The notes under the pieces: model-generated
Seen by the model: only the letters and a program-made list of their open reading frames with translations
Told to the model about the DNA's origin: nothing
Databases searched by the model: none
Shown here: piece by piece, positions 10,465 to 23,133 of the stretch
Layout: each line of letters begins with the position of its first letter
Position numbering within the stretch: the stretch's first letter is position 1
Position numbers and translations under genes: made by a program
Source of the DNA: Aphrocallistes beatrix
Taxonomy: Eukaryota > Porifera > Hexactinellida > Sceptrulophora > Aphrocallistidae
Assembly: GCA_963281255.1 (NCBI GenBank)
Contig: OY725489.1
Coordinates: 2,232,001-2,296,000, forward strand
Length of the DNA: 64,000 nt
Reading direction: 5' to 3'

Positions 10465-11926
10465 TCTTATAAATTAAAACGCCAGGATTTTTTATTTGTT
10501 TTCCGAATTGATTGAAGAATTGTCAAGTCGTAGTGATACGAAAATTAGGATGTAGGTATCAAATGATGAATCTAGGATTAATTTCGAAAATCTAAGCGAA
10601 ATTTTCACACCTCTGCAAAAAAAATGGAAAACAAATTTTCACACCTTTTCTATCCTTACTATTAAAACTCGATTAATGTTTGTGTATTTATATATATACT
10701 ATATATATATATCTGTAACGAATTGATTGAAGAAACTGCCGGGCACAGAAAGCTAATTTTTGGCATGTGGGAGTCTTTTGGCTATGGCTCCAGTAAGTTC
10801 TGAGCTCAGAGCAAAATGTTGACTCATCATGGAATTATGACGTCATTGTCACATTTTTAAAAGTTAAGCAACACAGTTATTTGGGCATAACTCAGCCATT
10901 ATAGGAGATAGAAGGCTGAAATTTTAATAGAATCTGTATACTAACACGTCTCACATATGATGCAACTATTATCAAAAAATGATGACTCATCACTTTGCTA
11001 TGACGTCATCATTACTCACCAAAATTTTAAAAATTGACAAATTTGGTGTTTTTTCGAGTGATATCGATTTTATAACTAAGATGGACATATTTAGAGATTA
11101 CATCTCCCTCATATTTAACCAATGTCACCTCCAGGCGACCGAAGGGAGCCTCCGGCGGACACAAAGTGTCCGCCAGCCGCGCAGCGCAAACAAGCGAAGC
11201 GCGCTTGTACGAAATAAATGACTACACTATCACAATAGAAACCATTGTACGACACTACAATAGATCGTCATTGTTATTGATATTTCAAAGCCACAACTTA
11301 TGTTTGATATCTTAAATGTATTATAGTGTTTGGCAATAAAAAAAGATTATCTGCATATTTTGACACCTTTATATATATATTTTCACACCATTTGATGAAT
11401 TTTGAAAATAATGCTAGAGACTAGCTTCCAACGTGTGACATGGGGTTTTTAGGGGGTGTAGATTTCGAATATCATATTTTCAGATCTATATGATAAATTA
11501 TTTGTTTACTTTTGTTTACATTAGATACATAAAGTAAACAAAACTCAAAAATATGCTAGAAACTTGCGTTCAACGGTTGGCATGGGGTTTTCAGGGGTGT
11601 AGATTTGGAATATCATATTTTCGAGTAAATTTGATGATCAATTTGTTTACTTTTGTTTGCAATAGATACATAAAGTAAATCAAAACTCAAAAATAGGCCA
11701 GAGATTAGCTTCCATCGGTTGACATGGGATTTTTAGTGCTGTAGATTTTGAATATCATATTTTCGGATCCATACGAAAATGTTTCGTTGACCTTTATTTA
11801 AAGTATTTATATAAAGGAAAAAATCCCAAAATATGTTAGATTGAGTAACTTCAGTCGTCCGCAGGGTGACTCTGCGGACACGCAGTTTCCGCAAGCCGCG
11901 CAGCTCAAGCAAGCGAAGCGTGCTTG
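10465..11926 (+). mobile_element. Helitron-like family A copy, interrupted
   Basis: It begins TCTTATAAATTAAAACG after A10464 and ends GCGTGCTTG before T11927. The 3' region holds a CGGACACGCAG hairpin and a terminal CAAGCG..TGCTTG hairpin. The middle carries about three copies of the ~140-bp repeat also seen at 41855-42690. It is split by a family B insertion at 10653-11207. There is no Rep/helicase gene, so it is non-autonomous. The reverse-strand sister copy is 41721-43048. Confidence 0.75.
10653..11207 (+). mobile_element. Nested Helitron-like family B copy, complete (555 bp)
   Basis: It runs from TCCTTACTATTAAAACTCG to GCGCTTG. Near the 3' end is GGCGGACAC, three bases, GTGTCCGCC (a perfect 9-bp stem), then a terminal stem CAAGCG/CGCTTG whose last bases are the element's last bases. 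It lies between A10652 and T11208 in family A. The uninterrupted family A copy reads TTTTCTATACAATAC at this point, so the empty site is known. No coding capacity. Confidence 0.8.
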
Positions 11927-12491
11927 TGTTTTATTAATACAGTTGGCTTTGATTTTATTGACCAATAGGGACTCCACTTAACTCAATGCATATAAACAAG
12001 ATAGAATCACAATCAACTTGAAATTTGATTAACAGAAAATAGTTTGAAACTCAATTAAGTTCAACTTTTCCTCTGGTAAACCGAAATTTTGTCCCTGGAA
12101 AACTCGAAAGACCAGGAAATTTCGTCCGGAGGAATTTCGTATCCGGAATTTTGAGGAAGTGGGTACTTTTGATGTGGAAATAGGATAAGGAGGCCAAAGG
12201 CCGAATTGTAAAGGAGGAATGGAGCTCGAAACCAGGTTAAAGGAGGCATTTGAGGTGTAGAATTTAGCTATTCACGTGATATCATGCGATTTTAGGCGCA
12301 TAACAATGTAATCATGGGATTTTGCCAACCGTCAATAGCTACATTTTGTAGCTCAATGCTCTCGCAGTGTGATAATATAATCGACGGAGATGGCTCTCAT
12401 CACCCAAACATAATTTCAATTTCTTTTGTTTTTCAATTAGATGGTTTTTTGTTTTATTAACATCACTTTCTAAAATATGAAGTTTTAGAAA
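11927..12491. other. No gene; purine-rich patch near 12100-12250
   Basis: A purine-rich stretch allows a 62-codon minus frame (12061-12249), but nothing about it looks like a protein gene. No other feature is seen. Confidence 0.5.
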
Positions 12492-12495
12492 TTAA

Positions 12496-15400
12496 GGATA
12501 CCGCCCGTGAAAAATCCTTAGGTTTGGCTTACAGCATAAATCAAGAAGAGAGAGATATAAAATGTTAAGCGTGGGCAGGTAGTGCAATTAAAAAATATTG
12601 AGACATGCCAAACAGTTTTTGGTTCGTATTTCTAGTTTTTGAGTTACAGCGTCTCAAAGTCGTTTTTTTTCCATTTTTCCCAAGCACATCTTAATGGTAA
12701 GCCCTCCTCCACTCTGTGAATTTTTTGAAACACATTTTTGGATCAAATGCTTCGAAAATTTATTCATATATAGTCTATAAAATTTGCTATCGCATAAAAC
12801 CAAAAGAAAGTTAAAATAACCAAAATTGTTAATTTTATAGGAGTTTAAAAAAAAATTGCCAAAAAACCCCGATTTTCTTTGGAAATCAGCAATAAAATCA
12901 CAAATTTATAAGATATCGAAAATCGAGTGGTCCTACGCTCATCGCCTAATGATATGGAACAACTCCTGAAATTTTCAAACCTATCTCAAAGCAATTTTGA
13001 GTTAAAACTTTTGAAAGACGTTCAATTTTGGAATTTTAAAGTCCCGAGATATAGGGATTTGAAGTTTTAACGTTTAGAACGATGTAAAATGAGCTCTTAA
13101 GGATACCGCCCTCAAAAATCTTGACTGGCGTAAAAAAAAACTGCAAAATGTTTTATTGCTAATTTTATTGTATTACTGATCGGTCCACCATCTGATAGCA
13201 CTATTTGGACGGCATTTTTTTGTATTTTTTGCGAAATAACCCCCTAAAGTTTAGCGCTAATAAAAATTGAGGGCAAATAAAATCCCAACAAAATAGCTCT
13301 ACAAGGGAGTTCATTTATATAATCCTCGGGAAATCGCAAGTTTGATCTCAGATATTTAGCGATCACTGGGTCAGAAATAAAATTCTGATCGTTTCAAAAA
13401 AAATTTGTTCGGATCCGACCATTTGTTCTTGAGATATCGCATATTATAGGTAAAGTTCGGCCATAATATCCCTCTAAGGTCCCGAAAGAGGCTGATGTCA
13501 TATCTTAAAAACTATTGTAGATATATCATATATTATATCCTTAAATAAAAGGATATATGCGAAAATATATAGGTTCCTCGAACATTCCTTTGTCAAAAAA
13601 TAAATAATTCTAGACTTATCATTGATTTAATTGTAATACAAATTCTATGGAGAACTTTGAATCTATTAGAAAATGGCGAATCTAATCATTCAATATGTGT
13701 CCAAATTTAGCTATTATGCTAAATAGTGAATACAATCGCCGTTAATAATATATACAGAAAAATTGGAGAACTTTTGATAATTATTTTGAAAGTTCTGGCC
13801 TTGGACCTCGCAGATTCGGTCAAAAACCCCCATTTAGGGTCCAAAAAGAGATATCTCTCTATCTTTGTAAATACAAGTCCAAATTCTTAGTTCTCACTTC
13901 CTAATATACTTTTAACAAGTGTACATATATGATTCTTTGATAATAATTGCACCACACCCTATGGAATGTTAAGTTTTAGATTTTTGTCATATGATGACGT
14001 AGCATTTTTCGAAAATCCTAACTTCGAAACTAAAAGTCGTAGACTTTCGCTCTAACTTCCTAATATACTTTTTGGAAGCTTTTTATTCATTCTAAACTGA
14101 TAGATTATACTTCGCAGTGCCAGGAATTTGAAATATTATCTACAATTATCTCAAAATATTCGGAGTTAGGGGCCTCAAGGAAATTTGTGGATTTTCAGGG
14201 TACTTTTGCTATTTTTGGTAAATATTTGGCTTTAATATACCTAAATCAGCAGTATGGATGCGAATAAATGTCTGTGGATGCTTATGTGCATTATTAATAA
14301 CTCATTTTACATTCTTCTTAACACCTAAACTTAAAATCTCTATATCTCGGGACTTTAAAATTTCAAAATTGACCGTCTTTACAGAATTATTTCTCAAATT
14401 TGGTTTGAGATAGAAGTTTGAAAATGTCAAGAGTTGTTTCATATTATTAGGCGATGAACGTAGGACCACCATTTTTTGGATATATTCTAACTCGGTGATT
14501 TTATTCATGATTTCCCAAAAAAAACAGACATTTTTGGCCCTTTTTTGGCCCTTTTTTTTCGGACACCGATAAAATTTACAATATTTGTCATTTTAACTTT
14601 CTTCTGGTCCTATGAAGTTGCAAATATGGTAGACTATCTATGATTCGATTTTGGAAGCGTTTGATTCCTTGGTATGTCCTAAACAATTCATTGAGTGCCT
14701 AAATTTCTACCATTAAGATGTGCTAGCGGAAAATTTAAAAAACAGACTTTGAGACACTGTATCTCAAAAACTAGAAATGAGAATCAAAAACGGTTTGGAA
14801 TGTGCCAGTATTTCTTGATGGAGATACCTCCCCACGCTTAACATCTCTTATAGCTCTACTTTCATCGTATGCTGTAATGCAAATCATATGTTTTTTCGAG
14901 GGCGGTATCCTTAACGATAAATAAAAGCGTCCATAGGCATTTAATCGCATGTATACTAATGAATTAGATGTATTCCAACAGATTTTGGTGAAAATAACAA
15001 AATTATACTGAAAATTCACAAATTACCTTGAGGCCTCTAACCCCGAATATTTTGAACCAATTAGGGAATATAATTCACACTCCTAGCACTACAAAGTATA
15101 ATTCATCGGTTTAGAATGAATGAAGAGCTTCTGAAAAGTATATTAGGAAGTTAGAGCGACTGTCTACGACTTTTAGCTTTCAAGTTAGGATTTTCGAAAA
15201 ATGCTACGTCATCACGTGGTAAAAATTTAAAACTTAGCAGTCCATTCCATGTAGTACACTTATTATTTAAGAATCAGATATATACCGTCTTGAAAAGTAT
15301 ATTAGGGATTGAGAGCTAAGAATTTAGGTGTATATTTCCCGGGATATGGAGGAATCTGTTTTTGGACCATAAATGGGGGGCTTTGACCGAATTTTGGAGA

Positions 15401-16218
15401 TAAATGCTTTGAATAATCATGTTGAGTGCTTCAAAATTTCTGTATACATTGCTAGTGACTATTGCATTGTTTTTGAGTATAATAGCTACTTTGGGGAACT
15501 TATTTCATGACAAGATTCGCCATTTTCTAATATATTCAAAGTTCTCCATAGAATTTGTATTACAATAAAATCGATGATAAGTCAAGAAATATTTACTTTT
15601 TGACAAAGAGATGTTTGAAGAACCTATATATATATTATCATATATATCCTTTCATTTACGATTATAATAGATTATCTATCTTCAATAGTTTTTTAGCATT
15701 GACATCGAGCACTTTTGGGGCCATAGAGAGGTTCGATGTCCGAACTTTACCTACAATCTACTATAACTTACGAACTAATGGTCGGATCTGAACCAATTTT
15801 TTTTAAAAATGTTCAGAATTATTTTCTATACACAATAGCTAATATCACAACGGCCATTTCCCGAGCATTTTAGAAATGAAGTCCCTCATAAAGATATTTT
15901 TGATTGGATTTTAAGTGCCTCTTTTTCTAAATTCATCTGTTTTATAATATTTAAAGGGGCCAAAACCATTTTGGGGTTCATATAATTGAAAAATTATCAG
16001 ATAAGTTGAAAATAATTGATGAATGCGCCCCAAATCCACGAATAACTTTCCGATTTTCAGTACGTTTGAGCTTTAGGTGCTCAGTTCTAGAATATCAAAA
16101 TAAATACCGTGCAACAAGTACGATTAGATGGTAGACTACTCAATAATCCGATGGAATTAACAATAAAAAATTCACCATTTTTTTTAATTTCAGGTGATGT
16201 TTTTCGAGGGCGGTATCC
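12496..16218 (-). mobile_element. TTAA-1 element, outer copy, interrupted by its own family
   Basis: The copy is bounded by GGATACCGCCCGTGAAAAA on the left and the inverted TTTTTCGAGGGCGGTATCC on the right, with TTAA at 12492-12495 and 16219-16222. Parts 12496-13096 and 14915-16218 are one element of about 1.9 kb in reverse orientation to the copy at 38525-40436. A second copy of the same family sits in its middle. No transposase frame is visible, so it was mobilised by another element's enzyme. Confidence 0.8.
13101..14910 (+). mobile_element. TTAA-1 element, nested inner copy
   Basis: It starts GGATACCGCCCTC, ends GGGCGGTATCC, and is flanked by TTAA at 13097-13100 and 14911-14914. Joining the flanks as GAGCTC-TTAA-CGATAAATAA restores the interior sequence of the family in reverse orientation. 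Target specificity and both ends are therefore proved inside the window. A 68-codon minus frame at 14302-14508 is shared with the copy at 39829-40092, but this follows from element homology and not from coding. Confidence 0.85.
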
Positions 16219-16222
16219 TTAA

Positions 16223-17283
16223 ATATTAGGGGAAGGTTTAAGGTTGACATGCAAACCTTGATCCTCCATGACACTTTAGATTCCTCTTTTTGCATTCTGT
16301 CAGGTTTCCACAGGATGAGTGCTTATAATGTACACAAATTGGTGCATCTTCAAACTCTGGAAATATGACTTTATACCCAAAACAAATAATGATAATTAAT
16401 TCATTGAATGTCAAAAATCTGCTCTCTGTGCATGGCAGTTTTTTTCAATCAATTCTCTCTATCTCTCTCTCAATTGCGGCCACCCCGCTATTCCGAATTC
16501 CGGTCAATTGTTTTAGAACGAAACCAAATTTTTGACAATAAAATTCAAAACATTGTACAAGTAACCCGTATGAGATAATATATAATCCAGAAGAGGACAT
16601 TAAGAGAGAATGCAACATGAATGTATGAACGAATTTTTTCAGAATTCACATAGAGGTCATTTACCAAAATATCTACAAAAAAGCTTGATGGTGTTCGAGG
16701 TCAGCATATCCTACAACATAATTTAGATGTGAAAGAAGTTTGAGAGGGCACAAATACTGGCACGCGACTAGTAATTGGGAAGAACCGTGTTGTAAATTAA
16801 ATCTCCGCTCCTTATATCAATTCTTTCATCACACTGCCATGAGATTCGTTAATACTATTTTGTTGTTTCAGACCAAAAATGTACAAAGTATGTACCAGTT
16901 TTAATAGCATGCATGGCTACGAAAGGTGGAATTCGCAATGTGCTATATATAGATAAGATACTCACCGGTGTGTTGACTAAACGGAGCTAAAATTAGTATG
17001 TTATCACAACCTGCATATTAGAGATGATTTTAGCATATGGTTCCCAAGCACAACGATGCGAAATTGGAATTTAATAGAACCTATGACAGCTTGACGAAGT
17101 AATAATTATAGCAGATACGAATTATTAACTGTACGTAGAATACCCAGCATTTTATGGCTTCAGTTGCATAGAAAATGGTCGAGAGACATCCGCGATATTG
17201 GAGACACTGTATCCCCAGTGGGCATTCTACGGTTAAGGAATCTATCTTATATCTGCATTAAAACATATGCGTTTTGTATGCAA
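16223..17283. other. No gene; small Helitron-like fragment at 16405-16470
   Basis: Around 16405-16470 the words AAAATCTGCTCTCTGTGC and TTTCAATCAATTC match the reverse of the family B leader. The rest shows no supported feature. Confidence 0.5.
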
Positions 17284-17390
17284 ATCCTTACTATTAAACT
17301 CGATTAATGTTTATTTGTGTATAAACATATATACAGTTGACTCCGCTTAATAGGGCCACTGTTCATCGTTTAAAATAATACTGTATAAAT
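17284..17390 (+). mobile_element. Helitron-like family B 5' end followed by a pogo-like end
   Basis: TCCTTACTATTAAACTCG after an A is a family B start. About 50 bp on, the sequence switches at TA to CAGTTGACTCCGCTTAATAG, a pogo-like end related to that at 6343. Both are fragments. Confidence 0.5.
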
Positions 17391-17640
17391 AATACTGTAT
17401 ACTTAATGAGTCTATTTCAAATCTAAGCATGGCAGGAAGAGAATTCCTTCAGTACTAAATAGAAACCAGAGTCTAAAAATAAACAATACTGAATACTTAA
17501 TTTGTCTATTTCAAATCTAAGCATGGCAAGAAGAGAATTCCTTCAGTACTAAATAGAAACCAGAGTCTAAAAATAAACAATACTGAATACTTAATTTGAG
17601 AGAATCCCTTCAGTAGTAATAGAGTCTAAAATTAGACATT
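17391..17640. repeat. 94-bp tandem repeat, about 2.6 copies
   Basis: The unit containing CTTAAT..TCTATTTCAAATCTAAGC starts at 17402, 17496 and 17590; the third is cut short with an internal deletion. The first two are nearly identical. The array ends about 55 bp before the start of the Mutator-like transposase frame. Confidence 0.85.
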
Positions 17641-17695
17641 TTACATGCATTATATGTAAGGATATATATGTAGTTGGTATAAATAGGGAAATAAA

Positions 17696-19940
17696 ATGAT
17701 AAAATTTATGGATAAATATATACAAACACAAAATACAATGTCTCCTTCAGAACAAGATATGTCTTCTTCGGAACAAGGAACTGTTCCAATATTTAGAAGT
17801 GCTGACCTCCCTCTGGTTAGAATTCCATTTCCCTTCGCTTCTAGTATAGAATCAAGTGACTCTGGCTTGTCTCAAGCAGTCACTAAAGATGATTGCGTAT
17901 TCAAAGTTCCAAATACTCCAACTGATGTAATCCCTTTTTCAACCTCTCCTACTGAGCTCAGATCTACTTTCTCACAATTTGCCTTGTCTTCACAGACTTC
18001 CGAAGATTCGGATAATTCCAAGAAAGTTCCTTCTTTTTCTCTCAGAGGCAAAAGAAGAGTAAAAAAAGTCAACGTTGGGAAGTTTCGTAAAGGAGAAGGA
18101 CTGAAAAGAAAATCATCTTTCACACCATTACCTGCAAAGAGACTACCATCAAAACCGACATCCGAACTATTCAAACAAGTAAAGTTCCCTCATCCAACTA
18201 AATTCATAAGTATCAAATTGCGTAAAGATGAAACTTACTCATTTCGTGATCTATTAATTCCCCATGGTTCTCAAATTATTGACATGGACTTACTTAGCAT
18301 GGTATTCTCTCTATTAAGATACACTGAACCAAAATGTACAGGACCACTCAATCTATATCAATACGCCTTTCGAGATGGCATACAGTCATATTTGTTATTA
18401 AAGTGTAGCTATTGCCATCTTGTTATAGCCGAATTCCCAACTTCCCTGCCTATTGGCATGCAACCCACGGAATCCGTGATTGACCCCCAAATGCTATCCC
18501 GGAAAAAGTCGGAAGTGAACGCGAGGGCTTTATTAGCACTGCACTGCACCTCTCTCAGTTGGAATGATTTCTTACTCTCGTGCAATCTCCTTGGGATACA
18601 GAATACCTGGAAGCGAATGAACAAAGTTTCCCTCTTGAAATTGGTCCAATCAGCAAATACAATCTGTCAGCAATCCATGTCCATGTCAACTAAACTTGTA
18701 CACGACACAGCCGACACGTCAAATATCCCAGACTGTAAGAATTGTACTGTAAGTTACGACAGTTCATGGCATCAGAGAGTCCATTATTCGAATCAAGGAT
18801 TCGCGCCTGCAATTGAGGTATATAGCGGTAAGGTATTAGACGACATCCTCTATGAACGCGTGTGCAGCAAATGTCTCAAATGGACTGAAGAGAGGAAGAA
18901 AGACAATCCAGATGAGTATGGCGAATACTGGAAGAAACATTCCGGCGAGTGTCCGGCAAATTATTTCGGGACTAGTCAAGGAATGGAATCTTCAGCTGCA
19001 CTTGAAATTTGAGGTAGATCTGTCACCAAACATTCTCTTGCTTATACTACATATGTAAGCGATGGAGACTCAAGCTCTTCAAGCTGTTACGAGAAAGCGA
19101 TCCGTACAAAGGTTTGGAAAATCTATGAAAGGAGTGCATCGGGCATGCGCAAGGGAGATTAAAAAAGGCAATGAGGAAGAAAACCACGAAAACTTTAACA
19201 TCCAAACCAATACCCGGTTCAAAGGTTCAGAGGATTGGCCATCTTTATGCACTTGTTATCTTTCAGAACAGAAGGAAACAGCGATAGACATTCGAAAGGC
19301 TCTCTATACACTACTCGATCATTTGGTTGAGAAGCATGAAAGTTGTCCGTTTTCAAAGAGCTCTTGGTGCTACTTTCAAAAGACTCTTGCACTTTCAGTC
19401 GAAGATAGCTCTATTACACCTCCCAAACTGCGACTATCCTATCTGAATGGAGATGAGTTATCACGACTGCAGGATGTTTTTTTGAAGTTTGCAAGCCTAG
19501 ATATGTGTTCCGCATTGACGCTTGGTTTAACACAAAATGCCAATGAATCCTTACATTCAGTTCTCTGGCACAATGCTCCTAAGGGAAAACGGGTAGGACA
19601 ATACTCTCTCCAAGCTTCTGCGTCACAATAGCTGTGTCAACTTTCAATGAAGGCTCATTGATACTCGCATCAATCTTAGCGGATATGGGGTGCAATGTAC
19701 TAATGTGACTCTAGCTCACCTCGTAACGATGGATAAGGAACGGAATAGATGCAAGAGAAAGGCTGTTAAGGATACTCAGAAAAGACGCAGGCGTCTTCTG
19801 AAGAGTCAATTCCTGATTGCCAAATCTTCAAGGCGTTGGTAAAGTTGGTATCACACTGGCTGTGAAGATGAATGGTTAGCGGATATAGGTGATGACCCTT
19901 ATATCTGTAGGAAATGCGAGCAAGAGTGGAATAAAGTATA
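17696..19940 (+). pseudogene. Mutator-like transposase gene, frameshifted
   Basis: A 438-codon frame (17696-19012) opens with a Ser/Thr-rich and basic N-terminal half, then a Cys-containing core: CKNCTVSYDSSWHQR, GKVLDDILYERVCSKC and GECPANYFGTSQGMESS. After one frameshift the next frame gives YVSDGDSSSFKAVT and KECIGHAQ-like blocks. A third frame (about 19180-19631) has SSWCYFQKTLA and LTQNANESLHSVLWHNAPKG. A basic tail and a final ICRKC/EQEW Cys pair end near 19940. This order (SW..RG, GK..D, SDGDS, ECIGH, NESLHS) is that of the Mutator-like transposase family common in cnidarian and arthropod genomes, which cuts and rejoins DNA in the nucleus. At least two frameshifts make it non-functional. 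The motif SDGDS holds a probable catalytic Asp. The first ATG lies 10 bp after TATAAATA, so a later ATG (17738) may have been the real start. Element ends were not found. Confidence 0.7.
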
Positions 19941-19944
19941 ATCT

Positions 19945-22684
19945 ACACATCTCTATCATTTCTGTAGTATCATGCCATCATTAAAATAAACATATATCCC
20001 TTTGTTCTTTAATAAAATCGGTAATATATACATTAATTCGGAAAACAATGCATCAAATTATTAGGAGCTTTTTTTGAAAATATGAATATAATCCTTTTTA
20101 TTAATACGCATATAGTACTATATGATAAAATTAAAATATCAATATAAGATACAATTGCTTGGAAGTAATCCGCTTATTGGAATTGAAACAAACAGAGCTA
20201 ATCGGATCAAATTTATCACAATCAAGATACAATTCAATTCCAATTATATCAGGAGAAATTATAATGAAATTAGGTCAATTCGGGTAAATGGTGTCTAAAT
20301 TTTGACTACAAAAAATTGTGTAACTGTGGAGGAGTACTCAGGAGTCCAAATACGTACAAATATTGTATAAAGGGTGGACAGTGGTGTAGCTAGGGATTGA
20401 AGCTTGCCAGGCACAGCTGGGGCACAGGTAAATTATTTCAGGGTGAAACACGACGGCGCTATAGAGTCGATTACCAATACCTTACACATTGATGAAAGTA
20501 CCAAACTATAATGTTTAATTAGCACACGCGGGCTAATGAACACTTCGTGTTCTCAGAGTCGCCCTGGTAAAAATAAACACTTTCAGAAGTCCCTACAGGT
20601 GCCGAATATTGTTCATCTTCACAAATTCATTTCAAATATGAATGACATAAGAAATAAGTAAACCAAACATACCAACTTGTATAATTGAAAATGTCCTTCG
20701 TCAGAAAACAAGGACTGAGAAATAATCATTTATCGCGAAACACTAACGTCCCGCCCTCAGCTTAAGTGATCCTACTTTTCATCCTTATCTGTTGATTGGT
20801 CCTTTGGAGAGAAGGCATTCCTCCCCTCGCCACTAACGTGCCCCGAAGCCCGGCGTTTTAACCTCTTCGTTCAGAATCAAATGAGAGGAGTATCAGACTG
20901 AGGAGATTGTTATCACTGATACTTTCGTTTGTAGCGCCCGTACGCAAATAGACCCATCCAAGGCTTCTGAGAAAATCAGAGAGGAATAGGGCCTAGACCC
21001 ATGAATGAATATAAATCACGTGCTATAACTTTAATTCTGTGAATATAGTATTATCTAATTCGATATAACATTGGTATGTAGTAAGATTTTTAAAACATCA
21101 ATTTAGGGTGTGGAACGTGATCTGCGGACCGGCGGATTAATCTAGAAGTTAAATCTCTTGATAGTGCTATTTGATTGTTTAAAACCTTTATTGGTGTGAA
21201 AATTACCATACAAATCAAAACTAAGACACAAAATTCATAATATACCACATGTATTGAGGTATTGAAAAGTACTAGGCACATGTACCTATCCATCTGGGCG
21301 CATGCGTCAATCTACACAAGAATAGAGATGCCTGAATTGGTCTTTCTTCGGCCTAGATACATAGATATCCGCAGATAGGTAGAGCTTTGAACGATAAACG
21401 ATAAACTGTTTCGAAGATAATGCAGATAATACACTCGATTAGTAGCCAGGGCAATTATTGTTTCTGGGACCGTCAGGCGGATGATTATTTACTTATCACA
21501 AAAATCCAAGTGCGAAATATCATCCGAGGTGTCGTAATTTCCCTGGTGCCGCGCGTCCGGTGAAGACCAGCCAAAATGGGGACGCCGCCTCAAATATTCT
21601 AGGGTCGCACCGAATAGTTCGATGCCTGATTAGCTTATTATATTTCGAGGGGGGCTACTAATCGATAATACGTATACGGTCATACGGTATTTGCATTGAG
21701 ATAAAATACTAATAATTACTTTCTTTCGTCTCTTCCATCTCCCTTGCCCTCCTCCTCCAATAGCTTCTTTGAGACACCGGCTAGTCAAGTGTGTGTAACA
21801 CGGGAGTAGCAGCCTTTCAGTTGATATATTACCTTTTGCTGAATGCAGGGTCGCGCTTGGTGCTACCATACAATTGTCAGATAGCAGCATCGGCAAGGCG
21901 ATCGTAGTGAAGCCAGTCGTACTCTACTCAGCTCAAAACGAACGTTTCTCTCCTGGGTTCCAAACATACGCACAGGAAAAGCGTAGCTCGTGGATGGATG
22001 GAACTTCACAGGAATCTAAAAAGACTTTCCTTGCGTCTCACCAGCACATTCAGCTGCGAAATCCATTTCGATCAACGCTTCGATATAAGCACTAGTGTAA
22101 CTATGAAGTAACTTGTAAAATTGATCCGGTTGCAGCTGGACCTACCACCAGTCTCAGAAGTCTAGGTTCTTGCATGGCAGGATCTCATTGATTTTCATTT
22201 ACAGAGTGTATATGACATCCGAATCATTCTTGACCATGGATAATAACATATAACTTCAGAACATATTTTACCTTTTCTTCATTCCAGATTGGACCATGGA
22301 TAAATGATCTAAATACATTTTTAGCGTTTGTATTTGAGTGTATATTTTAAATCATTTGATTCATCCTAAATCTAAATCTGATAAAGATTAAGTTCCAAGT
22401 TTATAGTAAACTCTTTACCATCTCTTTTCTAATCTTTTTATGACGAATAAAAAAATTCGAGCGTTATATAATTTATTGTGCAACACAAATAATACTCGTA
22501 GAATAGTAAACGGCAGCGTTAACCCATTTACATCTCAGTTCCATGAGAAAAAAATTTATAAAAACACTTAAAAGTTCTCTTAAACGACCTCTGAAAATCA
22601 CCAAATTTGTCACAAATATAACCTATTGCGCGCAACCATATGGTGATTAATCTAAATTTTAACAACGGATATAACTTCAACCGA
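19945..22684. other. No gene; possible hAT-type end at about 20375
   Basis: CAGTGGTGTAGCTAGGGATT at 20378 resembles a common hAT end, but I could not find its partner. Short frames at 21630-22095 have no recognisable features. The patch 20750-20960 is more GC-rich and shows no RNA fold I would call. Confidence 0.4.
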
Positions 22685-23072
22685 AATCTCGACTCATCAT
22701 TGAATTATGACGTCATTGTCACCTTTTTATGATTCGAAATTTCAGTTTTTCGACCCTTACTCCGCCATTTCAAGTGATAGAATGCTGAAATTTTGATAGA
22801 ATGTATATATTAATATTCTTCACATATGATTCAATTAGCATCAACAAATGATGATCATCACTATGTTATGAGGTTCTAATTACGCATCAAATTTTCAAAA
22901 ATGACGAATTTTGTGATTTGTTATATCGATTATAACAGTAGGATAGACATAGTATTTTGAGATGTGTTTCTACCATAGAATTAATCAATGTGAGCTTAGG
23001 CCGCCTCAGGGCGCATCCGGTGGACGCAAAGTGTCTGCCAGCTGCCGAGCGCAAGCAAGCGAAGTGTACTTG
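22685..23072 (+). mobile_element. Helitron-like family B copy, 5' truncated
   Basis: The family words CGACTCATCATTGAATTATG and TGACGTCATTGTCAC are clear from about 22690. The copy ends GAAGTGTACTTG at 23072 followed by T. The GGTGGACGCAAAGTGTC hairpin is eroded. Its 3' end lies 61 bp upstream of the ATG of the TMEM135-like frame, so it forms that gene's immediate 5' flank. Confidence 0.65.
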
Positions 23073-23133
23073 TTTATTTTAAATATTATAGTTTTGTTCT
23101 TTTTATTTGTTTAGATTCTTTATATTTACTCAC

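Noticed and set aside
14302-14508. Minus-strand frame conserved at 39829-40092, possible transposon protein
   Set aside because: Both lie at the same place in TTAA-1 copies that are alike throughout. A third copy has frameshifts there, so the conservation is of the element and not of a protein.
12496-16218. Single large element with ~600-bp and ~1.2-kb interleaved inverted repeats
   Set aside because: The intact copy at 38525-40436 shows that two copies of one 1.9-kb element, one inside the other, explain the pattern fully.
20750-20960. Possible RNA gene in a GC-richer patch
   Set aside because: I could not find a tRNA cloverleaf, rRNA core sequence or strong fold.
21630-22095. Frames on both strands near a GC-richer region
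   Set aside because: They overlap head to head, have no recognisable motif, and there is no evidence of splicing or conservation.
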